From the NCBI GenBank assembly GCA_021234155.1, contig JAJEKV010000013.1, positions 13,743,877 through 13,807,876 of the forward strand: 64,000 nt of DNA, in the 5' to 3' direction. Made by a program: the position numbers and the translations under genes. Below the pieces are notes generated by a model, which was not told the DNA's origin, searched no databases, and was given only the letters and a program-made list of their open reading frames with translations. Of the stretch, positions 47,267 to 55,949 are shown piece by piece; positions within the stretch are counted from its first letter, which is position 1; the number at the start of each line of letters is the position of its first letter. Source of the stretch: Isoetes taiwanensis (Eukaryota > Streptophyta > Lycopodiopsida > Isoetales > Isoetaceae).

Positions 47267-48340
47267 GGAACAAATTAAAAATCCTAAATATGAATGTCCT
47301 CCAAACCCTAGTATTGGTCCCAGGATACCTTAATTGCCTTTAAATTAGAGCTTCTATGAGTACAAGGCTTTGGATTGATAAGAAAATCTCAAGAGAATCT
47401 CAATGTTCTGCACTTTTCAGTTTGTTATAATGATAGCACTGAATTGCATGACTGTAGACACAGTACGCCTTGCTCTTCTAGACATGTTATAACTCATCTA
47501 CATATTTGACCAGTTGAAACAGTCATCCCACAGCCATATACTCAAAGCTCTGAGGAGCTTTACATTTTATGCCACGATGATAAAGAACTGTCCTGCATGT
47601 GATTGCCTAAGACTGGTAACACGTATTTTATAGCATAGACTATCTATCTCTACACATGGCATGTCTTCAAATGAAATGAAACTATGCACCAAACATCGAT
47701 ATAGAAATGAAACTATGCATCAAGGTGCAATTGAGACCAACCTGGAAATATTGGACTGCCTAATTCATAGTTATATTGATGGCTAGATAAGGCTAGATAG
47801 TTCTTGGCCATGCAAGGCTGGAGATGCATCATTCCGGTGAACTGCTGATCTGTAAACAGAGTAAGGTAAACCCAATGCTTACCTTGTCATTAGTATGAAG
47901 ACCTACGAAACATCCAAGGATTTATTCAAACAACAGAGTATTTCATAATTGCATGCGGGTTTTCTTTCCCAAAAGGCATTTGAATGGATTTGTTCATACC
48001 AGTCCTTGGATGCCACAGAGAAACGAGCCAAATCCGAAGGCTTGTCTAGCAGAAGCACCGCGCAGATTCCGAAATATCGTTATGTATGGTAAGCATATCT
48101 GTTTCTGCGAGCATATCAATGTGTTTCTGCATCAACGGGCGGCATAGTTGGCTTTGGGAAACATCGGACGGACAGCACACAAATATCTGGGATTTTTCCT
48201 AATTTAGATGTGGCCTTTTCCCGAAAACCAGGAATAGAACTGATATTTTTAGAATGGAAAGTGCAGAGTCAGTGTGACAACTACAAAGGTATAAAAGAAC
48301 GTCTGCATTTGCATTTGCATTTGCATACAGAATTCTGAGT
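47267..48340. other. Intergenic region upstream of the kinase
   Basis: No exon recognised. A run of GCATTT repeats (48304-48326) lies just before the kinase ATG, and a weak TATA-like AGGTATAAAAG is at 48288-48298, about 45 bp before the ATG. Confidence 0.45.
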
Positions 48341-49315
48341 ATGGAGACGGAGATGGAGGAGACAGACGAAGAAATTCTCAACTACAGCTATTCTGCTTTA
48401 TTTCCCAATCTTTTGAAGAGCTATGATCTGCTTAAGGAAATCGGCAGCGGTGGCCAAGCTACGGTTTTTCGCTGCAGAAGTAAACTAGAAGGTAAGAAAG
48501 AGTTTGCTTGCAAAATCATCTGGGTAGGAGACACAGAGCCGATCAAGGAAGTAGAGATCATGCAGAAGTTAGCCAGCAGCCCTGGCGTAGTGCATATACA
48601 CGAAGTAATCAAAGACGAGGGATTCTGGCACTTGATCATGGAATTATGCGAATGTAGCTTGCTTGATGTAATCGTGAAGAAAGGCAAGCTATGGGAAAAG
48701 GAAGCTGCTCTTCTTATTCGAAATCTTGCTCTAGCTATACAGGATCTTCATCAAAAGGGCATTATCCACCGGGATCTGAAGCCGGGAAACGTTCTTGTGA
48801 CCTCAGCAGCAAAACCCTATGATGTTAGGGTTTCGGATTTCGGCCTATCGGCTCGTTTTTCAGGTTCGGCTCCCAGTTTTACATCCAGAGTCGGAACACT
48901 AAGATATTTCGCTCCAGAGGTTGTGCAGGGATATTATTCCACAGAGATAGACATATGGGGTCTGGGTTTGATCCTGTATGGGGCGCTTACAGGGAATGAT
49001 CACTTCTCAAGTCTACAAACTGCAGAAATCATCGAAGAACTGCTTCATGGCGAGGATCTGGCTGCCTCACACTTGCATTGGCCAGTTGGGTTGGTATCAG
49101 AAGAAGCAAAGAGCCTTGTTTTGGCGATGTTGCAGCCTGATCCGGAGGAAAGGATATCTGTGCAGCAAATTTTGGCACATCCCTGGGTTGCCAAATATTA
49201 TTCTAGTGCTAGTAGAAGTGCGCCTCAGGGCTTAAAACGTAAGAGGCCATGCTTCAAATATGGTGTTCCTGCTAAGCTCATCAGAACAGTGAGGCCCTGT
49301 GAAATTGCCTGCTGA
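48341..49315 (+). CDS. Ser/Thr protein kinase, PEPC-kinase/CDPK-like
   Basis: An intact single-exon ORF of 324 aa. Kinase motifs in order: glycine loop GSGGQATV (35-42), catalytic Lys58 in FACKII, HRDLKPGN with Asp145, DFG at 166-168, activation segment TSRVGTLRYFAPEV with APE at 191-193, and DIWGLGLILY. The domain fills almost the whole protein. There are no EF hands or autoinhibitory tail, so it resembles the minimal PEPC-kinase-like branch of the CDPK/SnRK group, but the exact subfamily and substrate are not set by the sequence. The C terminus is basic, with RKRPCFKYGV. ATG 48341 is the first of two close in-frame starts (second at 48353). A large palindrome-rich element begins 38 bp after the stop and probably supplies the 3' UTR. 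Confidence 0.9.
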   Translation: METEMEETDEEILNYSYSALFPNLLKSYDLLKEIGSGGQATVFRCRSKLEGKKEFACKIIWVGDTEPIKEVEIMQKLASSPGVVHIHEVIKDEGFWHLIMELCECSLLDVIVKKGKLWEKEAALLIRNLALAIQDLHQKGIIHRDLKPGNVLVTSAAKPYDVRVSDFGLSARFSGSAPSFTSRVGTLRYFAPEVVQGYYSTEIDIWGLGLILYGALTGNDHFSSLQTAEIIEELLHGEDLAASHLHWPVGLVSEEAKSLVLAMLQPDPEERISVQQILAHPWVAKYYSSASRSAPQGLKRKRPCFKYGVPAKLIRTVRPCEIAC

Positions 49316-49345
49316 AAGGACATTCTTTCTGTAAATATGTTACAC
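49298..49345 (+). repeat. Duplicated kinase 3' end flanking the insertion
   Basis: The 42 bp from 49298 (last five kinase codons, stop and 3' UTR) recur at 54882-54923 beyond the 5.5-kb insertion. Between the first copy and the insertion lie TTACAC and another TGTGAAAT. The simplest reading is a 48-bp tandem duplication that existed first, with the element later inserted in the second TGTGAAAT. Confidence 0.85.
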
Positions 49346-49871
49346 TGTGAAATCGGTGCCTTCTTTGGCTCCCGAAATCGGGGTCTCGCGCGGACGAAAA
49401 TCGCTTAAGCGATTTAGGGAAAATCGCTTAAGCGATTTTGGGGAACTTGCGAAAATCGTTTAAGCGATTTTCAAACGGGGAAGGTGAAAATCGCTTAAGC
49501 GATTTTCGTTTTCCGTTACCGGAAACTAGGCTCACATCTCCAGGTGGTTTTAAATAAAAAATCGAAAATCGCTTAAGCGATTTTCATTTATCGTCGGCGT
49601 CCGTCACGATCCGTCCCCCGATCGCCTGCTGTGAAAAAAATCGAAATCGCTTAAGCGATTTTAAATTTGTCAGCGTCCGTCGTGATCGTCTGCCTGTGAA
49701 AATGAAAAAAAAATAGAAAATCACTTAAGCGATTTTCGAAGTCTACGTCTGTCAGCGCCGAAAGTAAGAGGAAAAAAAAATTTGAAAATCGCTTAAGCGA
49801 TTTTCGCGTGTCAGCCTTGTCACCGGCGCCAGGGAAAATAAGCAAAAAAAAAAATTGAATTAAGCGATTTT

Positions 49872-49888
49872 CTATTCAATATAAAAAC
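49872..49888 (+). promoter_or_regulatory. Promoter-like module 1
   Basis: A palindrome half-site AAGCGATTTT is followed by CTATTCAATATAAAAACAGC, a TATA-type sequence, 55-60 bp before the ATG of the small ORF at 49943. It matches modules 2 and 3 in the order palindrome, ATTCAATATAAAA, CTGC-like. Confidence 0.6.
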
Positions 49889-49942
49889 AGCTTGCCATAT
49901 GCGTCAAAGAGCGCCTCTAGTCTCCCTGCCCATCTTGTTAAA

Positions 49943-50107
49943 ATGGTCCGACAGTTAAAGACCGTCTGGGCACGATATGTCCCTTCTACCAGTAATCCGC
50001 CTCCTCCTCCTCCTCCGAGGGACATCATCAGCAATCCCCCTGCTCCTCCTCCAAGGGACAAAGAACCCCCCTTCTGCCGGCTCCTTTCACCATCGCCGCA
50101 AGAATGA
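49943..50107 (+). CDS. Small proline-rich ORF A, unknown
   Basis: 54 codons from the first ATG after module 1. It contains QLKTVWARYVPSTSN, a run of seven prolines and PAPPPRDKEPPF. I recognise no family. The only support for expression is its position behind the TATA-like module, so it could be a leader exon or chance ORF. Confidence 0.35.
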   Translation: MVRQLKTVWARYVPSTSNPPPPPPPRDIISNPPAPPPRDKEPPFCRLLSPSPQE

Positions 50108-50455
50108 GTGAAAGGGAGCTTGTCCTTCGCTTTAACGTCGGGGCGTTCCTCGCAATAACGATCGGGTAGAATGGCTCAACGAGCCAAACAGAGATGAAAC
50201 GATGTTAAATGTGCAGATAATGATGCAAATGGTTGCATCAAATTGTCACGTCCTCGGGATGGACAAAGACAATGTGTAATTTGCTTTTATGAATGGGAAA
50301 AAAGTAGTACACTCAATTTGATTATGAAAGCATATACATTGCCGAAAGTAAGAGGAAAAAAAAAAAAAAAAAATTGAAAATCGCTAAAAGCGATTTTCGC
50401 GGTGTACTTTGTCAACAATCAAAAAAAAAAAGAAAATCGCTCAAGCGATTTTCAA

Positions 50456-50469
50456 TTCAATATAAAATA
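50456..50469 (+). promoter_or_regulatory. Promoter-like module 2
   Basis: A palindrome copy (50432-50453, one mismatch) is followed directly by ATTCAATATAAAATAAGCCT. A second core GCTTAAGC (50504-50511) lies ~40 bp after the TATA, within GAAAGGAG(T/C)GCTTAAGCGAT shared with module 3. The leader then has CAGCTTGTTTGATAGGGT (50558-50575), also in module 3. Confidence 0.65.
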
Positions 50470-50632
50470 AGCCTGCGTGTGTTCCAAAATCCGTGAAAGG
50501 AGTGCTTAAGCGATTCGCGATAGGGTAAGAATATAGGGTTTTTGCTCCTCGTTTTTGCAGCTTGTTTGATAGGGTAAGATTATAGGGTTTTTGCTCCTCG
50601 TGCTCTCTTACATTCATCTCAGAACACTCAAA

Positions 50633-50917
50633 ATGGCCGACACAAGGCGCAGACGGGGACATACCATCACCGAAAAATGCGCTCATATTAGTGGGCCAAT
50701 CTTAGCCCATGCGAATCAGTTGCAGCTGGAGGTACAAAACGAGATGAGCCAGATCCGAACGAGAGAAGTTAGCGCCCAATTCACGAAGCTCCTCCAAGGC
50801 GATGGGTTGATAAGGAATGGCGACGAGGAACAACTCAGTAGGGTGGAGCTGGAGGAGTGCCTCATATCTTTGAAACGCTTTTATTTACAGGCAAAGGCAA
50901 TCGAAAAGGTCCGCTGA
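50633..50917 (+). CDS. ORF B (94 aa), unknown
   Basis: ATG 50633 opens 94 codons with a basic start MADTRRRRGHTITEKC and a helical, charged body (LQLEVQNEMSQIRTREVSAQ, SRVELEECLISLKRFYLQAK). It is the first ATG after module 2 (AAAATGGCC is a good plant start context). The amphipathic composition suggests a small helical protein, perhaps a dimerising DNA binder, but that is conjecture. No domain recognised. Confidence 0.45.
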   Translation: MADTRRRRGHTITEKCAHISGPILAHANQLQLEVQNEMSQIRTREVSAQFTKLLQGDGLIRNGDEEQLSRVELEECLISLKRFYLQAKAIEKVR

Positions 50918-51005
50918 AAATGGAGGACGTTTGGATGCACAATACGTTCCGACCTGCTTTTTAAGAAGCTTTTACAAGAAGCAAAAAAAAAGACAATGCG
51001 GGGCT

Positions 51006-51140
51006 ATGGTAACCAAGCTCATCGTCAGCAGTGGTCATTCTATCAAGAAGTTGGATGATTGGCTGGATCTGTACAGTCGAAGACATATTGATGAGTTCGA
51101 TATGGAGGATCTCATCGAGGCTGAAGTGGGCATAGAGTGA
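51006..51140 (+). CDS. Possible second exon or ORF after ORF B
   Basis: A 44-codon frame with VSSGHSIKKLDDWLDLYSRR and DEFDMEDLIEAE, open upstream to about 50931 without ATG. It lies 89 bp after the ORF B stop in another frame. It may be the continuation of ORF B through a frameshift or a small intron, since both parts are helical and highly charged. Confidence 0.35.
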   Translation: MVTKLIVSSGHSIKKLDDWLDLYSRRHIDEFDMEDLIEAEVGIE

Positions 51141-51533
51141 AGCTTTGGTCTTTTCTATTATATGTTGTCTATTATGTAGTATGTTTGTTTGAATTAGCCA
51201 TGTCTTGTAAGACCTATGTATTTTCTTCATGTAAAAGAATACCAAACATTTGAAAGTAATACCAAAAATTTTTGACATCTATTTATTTTCGTGGTCAGTG
51301 TACATAAGTATTTTCACTCAATTTCATTATAAAAGCATATACAGTGCCGAAAGCAAGAGGAAAAAAAAAATTGAAAATCGCTTAAGCGATTTTCGCGTGT
51401 CAGCCTGTCAGCAATCACCTGCCAAAAAAAATAGAAAATCGCTTAAGCGATTTTCGAAGACAACGTCTGTCAGCGCCGAAAGTAAGAGGAAAAAAAAAAT
51501 AAAAAATTTGAAAATCGCTTAAGCGATTTTGCA

Positions 51534-51547
51534 TTCAATATAAAACA
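51534..51547 (+). promoter_or_regulatory. Promoter-like module 3
   Basis: A perfect 20-bp palindrome (51511-51530) is followed by GCATTCAATATAAAACAAGC. The second core GCTTAAGC is at 51581-51588 after GTGAAAGGAGC, and the leader CAGCTTGTTTGATAGGGT at 51629-51646, nine bases before the ATG of ORF C. Same layout as module 2. Confidence 0.65.
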
Positions 51548-51654
51548 AGCCTGCGGGGCTACCATATGCGTGAAAGGAGCGCTTAAGCGATCCGCCTTCG
51601 TAGTTCCCGAGTTCTCCCCGGCATAGTGCAGCTTGTTTGATAGGGTTTGTTAGA

Positions 51655-51792
51655 ATGTCGGATTCAGATTATGAGGATGAGGGCTCTTTGAGCGAGCTTT
51701 CAGATGATGGCAATAGCGACTATTGGGAGGAGGCATCTGACCAATCAGATGCCGATTGCTCTACACCGTCCGTTGCCACAAGTGCACCGTAA
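51655..51792 (+). CDS. Small acidic ORF C, unknown
   Basis: 45 codons, MSDSDYEDEGSLSELSDDGN followed by SDYWEEASDQSDADC, strongly acidic and Ser-rich. Such stretches are typical N termini of larger nuclear or transposon proteins. The frame closes just before a sequence that, on the opposite strand, has a GTGAGT donor, so the 3' part may be lost by rearrangement. Confidence 0.4.
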   Translation: MSDSDYEDEGSLSELSDDGNSDYWEEASDQSDADCSTPSVATSAP

Positions 51793-51797
51793 AGAAC

Positions 51798-54072
51798 TCA
51801 CCGTTGTACGTCCGCGGGTTGCACTCGTATTTGAGTCCCGGTATGGCCCACCCTGCCAGGCAGGGAATCCATGCACCAAAAGCCCTCGAAACGCCTGGGC
51901 CACCCGAGTCTCTCCCTGCACTCACTGTGGTCCGCAATATGCACCGTAACGCGGTGTCCCCGCAAACCAACCACACCGCATGAGTACCGTGGAGACAAGA
52001 GAGGGATAAGAACTATGCCACGCACCCATGACGGATGGGCCAAATGATAGCTCGCAAGCTCTCCCATCGTGATATCGCACAAAGTGGGAGCAGTGTCCGT
52101 GGCCATGATCTCGCGGATCTTCGAACCGGCCGAGGGTCCACCATTGCAAATGTGGATCTATCATCCGGTTGGAACCGATGCATGCGTGCACCGCATTACG
52201 CGCTACATGCATGGTCACGTGAAAAGGTTGACAACACATGAATGAAATCGTGCTAGGACACGCACTGATAATTACCCCGACATGACCGGCCTCCCCACTC
52301 TTCAATCGATTACTTAACGATTGCCTTCGCACCGCTCCTCGCGATCCAACGCCGCAAGGAAGCCGGGCCCCAACAATGACATTTCTGCGCTCGACCGAAG
52401 TCGACAAGATCTCGTGGGTACGTGGGGTGGTGGTGTTATCAACCGCCGCCATACCTGCTAAGCATATCTCGCCTCAGGTAATGAAGTCCCCAAAAATGTA
52501 AACCTCCTCCCGTTAAATAGAGAGGCAACATCAAACCCGGATGTAGCACAATGTTTCGTGCATACCGCGGCCTCTCGCCACCTCCGCCCCCAAGAATCTG
52601 GCCGGCAGGCAAAGAAATAGTAGGCATAAAGCCGTGTTCCCCGCCCCAAACTCCATCCCAAGATGTAAAGAACCCTCTAGCCCCGTCCCCTCGCCACCGG
52701 TGATCGGTCATGTGCATCTGTGACCCGGAGGAAAAAGGTGACACCAATGATGCCAAGCTAGGGGAACGAACCCTCACGTATAATCTCGGCGTACTGCGAC
52801 CGCTCTCCCGCACTCATCAAAGATCGACCTCGAAGCACGAGGCTCCATCACATGCAAAGATGGAGGTGGCGTGTGAATGAACAGCCGCCCGGTATGTCCT
52901 CAATAGCCGCCGGGACCTCGCTTTGTCCGGGCGTGATGTAAGGATATTTTGTCGGTCTGCTATCTTTGTGAGGACGACATATTATGCCCGAAATGCAAAT
53001 CCCGTGGTCTCAAAGCTATAGCGTTCGGCCGCTCTCCATATCGGTGGGTTCAACGCCGCCAGTTCGATCACGATGGCTGCTCTCCAGACGGTCGCCTCCT
53101 CTCTCACTATGGCCGCTCTCCGCACGATAGTGCCCCCTTCTTTGCTCCTCTTCTGCACCCAACCTTTTGTCGATACCCATGATCTCCCAGGTGTAGGCCG
53201 GGGGGGCTCCGCGACATCCGCTGGCTCATCCACTCATGTACCAAGACGCTCATCCCGAGATCATCCCTGCGGGTCGCGCCCCGATGATCATAGCGTGCGG
53301 GCCTCCCGCAGGTATAGAGGGTGCACCACCTCCGTATGCCCCGCCGATGCCGAGAGGCGGCTTGTCCAATGCCTCATCCACGCCTAAAGCCAGGTAATGC
53401 CGCAGACTAGCAAGTATGGGCATGGAGCCCCGCATACTGACTGGGGTCGTCCGCGTCAAAGCACGCCTGTCTCGCCTGTCCGCCGCTAGATTACATTCGC
53501 TCTTGCCCGCACGCTCCCACTGTCCTCCGCCGTGCCGGTTCATTGAGGCTCCCTCTCCTCATCTGTGAGAGGCGATGTGGTCGTGAAGGGTCATTCAGGG
53601 GCGAATTAACGCCTCGATGGCCACCACATATCTCTACGTGATATGCATTATGGTGCCCAATGGCACCGCCCCTCGTCCGACCGCCCTACGACGATTCACC
53701 CGCACCTTGTCCGGGTCAGATGGGGACACCCAAAAGGCCACAAGCACCGATAAGTGCCCAAACTATGTGTGCCACGGGCTGTTCGGGGGCCCAGGCGCCT
53801 GACAGTCAGCCATATGCCTCGATATTCCCTGTCAAACTTCCATAATCAGCGCCTAGGATAGCCTACCAACCATACAAGTACAAATGAAAAAACTCTAGAG
53901 ACACAACTATGCAAGCTATCTAATGGGGGTCTGACGGTACTTACCAAAAAGTGATGTACCCAACCTCGCCCGGCTGTCCGCGGTTGACGTAATTCGGGAG
54001 CCCACTCTCGTCCATCCCTATCGGGCGGCTCTCCTGCGTAAGATCTCTGCCCCATCGGTCACCTGTTGCCAT
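51798..54072 (-). other. GC-rich, minus-strand coding-like block
   Basis: Markedly richer in G+C than all surrounding DNA. From ATG 54072 the minus strand reads MATGDRWGRDLTQESRPIGM and on to YITFW, reaching a good GTAAGT donor at 53944. At 51798 another minus-strand donor (CGGTGAGT) ends an open stretch (52106-51798). In between, several 80-180-codon frames overlap without a clear choice, and many stops interrupt each. I tried to read a plant-mobile-domain or transposase signature and found none that holds. Probably a decayed or captured gene. Confidence 0.4.
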
Positions 54073-54240
54073 TTTGTAATGCCTGCTTGGGGAATATGCC
54101 GAATGTGTTGTTAGTAAAGTAAATCTAATATATGAAGGTAGGGTGTATAAAGAAGGAAGCCAGAATATGTTCAACTTACTCAAGACCATGGTTATAATGG
54201 CAATGGTTCAAAAGGCCCATGGTTTTAGAATACAACAAAG

Positions 54241-54385
54241 GCATATCAAGACAAATCAAGGCATATCAAGACAAAATCTGGAATACAAAATTTAGAATAC
54301 AAAATCTAGAATACAAAATGTAGGCACATATTAAAGAATACAAAATCTAGGCACAAAATCTAGAATACAAATGGGGACATATTAA
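54241..54385. repeat. Short minisatellite inside the element
   Basis: Irregular repeats of GAATACAAAATCTA and GGCATATCAAGACAAA over ~145 bp, upstream of the minus-strand ATG. Confidence 0.8.
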
Positions 54386-54924
54386 ATACCTTATGGAAAC
54401 GTGAAAATCGCTTAAGCCCGGAAACTGGAAAACACGAAATATGAGCCCCGCAAAAACTGGAAATCCTTTTTGTTCGATCCGAAAATCGCTTAAGCGATTT
54501 TTGAATTTTTTTTTTTTTCCTAAGTCTGCCGCCTTCGGGCCCTCGTGGCAGGCGGGAAGTCAGCAGTGGCAGCTGAAAATCGATTAAGCGATTTTCACCG
54601 CCGCCCGGCGGCGCCGCCTTCGAACTCAGGCCGCCTCGCGGCGTCCGTGGCCGCGGCGGCAAAGCCAGCGGCGGGCGCTTCTCGGGTCTCGGCGTGGGCG
54701 GAAGCGGCAAGACGCTGCCAGTAAAAATCGCTTTAAGCCGATTTTTTTTTTTTTACCTTATCATTTTCCGGCGGGGCCTTTTCAGGCAGGAAAATCGCTT
54801 AAGCGATTTTCCAGCCCAAAATCGCTTAAGCGATTTCTGGCCGCGGGGGACCCCGATTTGGGGAGCCAAAAAAGACCTCGTTGTGAAATTGCCTGCTGAA
54901 AGGACATTCTTTCTGTAAATATGA

Positions 54925-55350
54925 TAATTTGCCACCCAAAGGCAAAAGGCTTGATATTCTTTTGTACATACGCCACCCCCATGGCATATTTTTTGAATAC
55001 AATTATTTATAAAGGTTGGCTTCTCAGATATGCCACCTTCATGACATATTTTTTGAATAAAATAGAATTGTTTATAGAGGTTGGCTTCTTGATACCTCTA
55101 TTCAAAAGTCTTGTGTATGAATTTTCAGCATAGAATTCTATATAAGCATATGTATTCAATGAGTGTGATTCATGGTCAATGAGTGTGATTCATGGACGTG
55201 GAGTAACTGAACCTAAAGTGGAGAAATCTATGTGTATCTTAACAGCTACGTCCACATGCTCATCCATGGAACCCTCTTTATGGTTAGCTTGTAATGATAA
55301 TATAGGTACAAACCCGAGCATCAACTTTTAGTCAAGCAAGATTAAGATCG
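54925..55350. repeat. Segmental duplicate of 62515-62965
   Basis: Shares GGCATATTTTTTGAATA-type blocks, GTTTATAGAGGTTGGCTTCT, AGTCTTGTGTATGAATTTTC and GAACCTAAAGTGGAGAAATC in the same order as 62515-62965. No gene recognised. Confidence 0.85.
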
Positions 55351-55949
55351 AAGATGCTGAAGTGTAAGTGTTATTCTCTAGCCAGTATATTCTCTAAATT
55401 TTTTGAACTCTTGGAGAATCATTTAGTTATATCCGAGCGTTTGGACAATGTTAGAATGAGCAATGACAATTAACACTAGAGTTGTTCCCAACATGGACCC
55501 AAATGGGTTGATCTGCATTGTCTGTTTAAACTTCTACCTAGCATGCTAGGTAAAGAATTTGAGTGAACTGCTTGCACTATCATATTCCTTAGTAGTGCAC
55601 ATTTAAGATAAAATAGATTAAAAATTCTAATGATTTGGACATTGTCAAATACAAGCATTGTAACTAATGGGGGTAGGTAAAATTTGCAATGTGATTAATA
55701 TTCCATCGATCATCGTGCATATATGATTTTTCCTCAATTTTTAGATTAATACATGTCGTATAACTGGCTACGTCAAAAAACCTAACTCCAAACCAATGTG
55801 TGATTATGGAGTAATAATTCATTTTGTTTAGGATGTCAAATTTTTTAATAGATCATTTGGGTTCATGGAACGTTAGTTTTTTTTAATTCAATAACTATCT
55901 CAATTTTTTACAGATTGAAATACAACTTTGCAGTTGAGCATTATTTCAT

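Larger units (their letters stand above)
49397..54836. repeat. Interspersed AAAATCGCTTAAGCGATTTT palindromes
   Basis: Full or near-full copies start at about 49397, 49420, 49451, 49486, 49564, 49644, 49716, 49784, 50376, 50432, 51373, 51434, 51511, 54482, 54575, 54724, 54790 and 54818. Half sites lie at 49861, 50503, 51580 and 54413. Many are the 22-bp perfect palindrome with G/C added at the ends. Variants mostly differ by one base in the centre or arm. Eight lie in the first 410 bp and four in the last ~310 bp, so they are concentrated subterminally and before each promoter module. None occurs elsewhere in the window. Confidence 0.95.
49354..54881. mobile_element. Palindrome-rich TIR element of unknown family
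   Basis: The left end CGGTGCCTTCTTTGGCTCCC (49354) and right end GGGAGCCAAAAAAGACCTCG(T) (to 54881) are imperfect inverted repeats. They extend inward for ~60 bp through AAATCGGGGTC and a GCGG motif to a palindrome copy at each end. The flanks are a perfect 8-bp target duplication TGTGAAAT (49346-49353, 54882-54889). The 5528-bp body has an AT-rich left part with three repeated promoter-like modules and small plus-strand ORFs, and a GC-rich right part (about 51.8-54.1 kb) with minus-strand exon signals. No known transposase is recognisable. An 8-bp duplication occurs in hAT and P superfamilies, but the terminal bases fit neither well. It may be a non-autonomous or gene-capturing element, or an unknown type. 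Confidence 0.75.

Noticed and set aside
49397-51530. CRISPR-like array
   Set aside because: The repeats are palindromic with irregular spacers of very different length, in a plant nuclear setting; no cas genes.
51922-52813. Plant-mobile-domain or transposase protein on the minus strand
   Set aside because: Short resemblances (for example PTLCDIT) do not extend into the family's conserved tryptophan/glycine pattern, and stops interrupt every frame.
54694-54935. Repeated NRLSDF and SLKRFS peptides in short frames
   Set aside because: These peptides are simply the two-frame translation of the TCGCTTAAGCGA palindrome, so they are not a protein motif.
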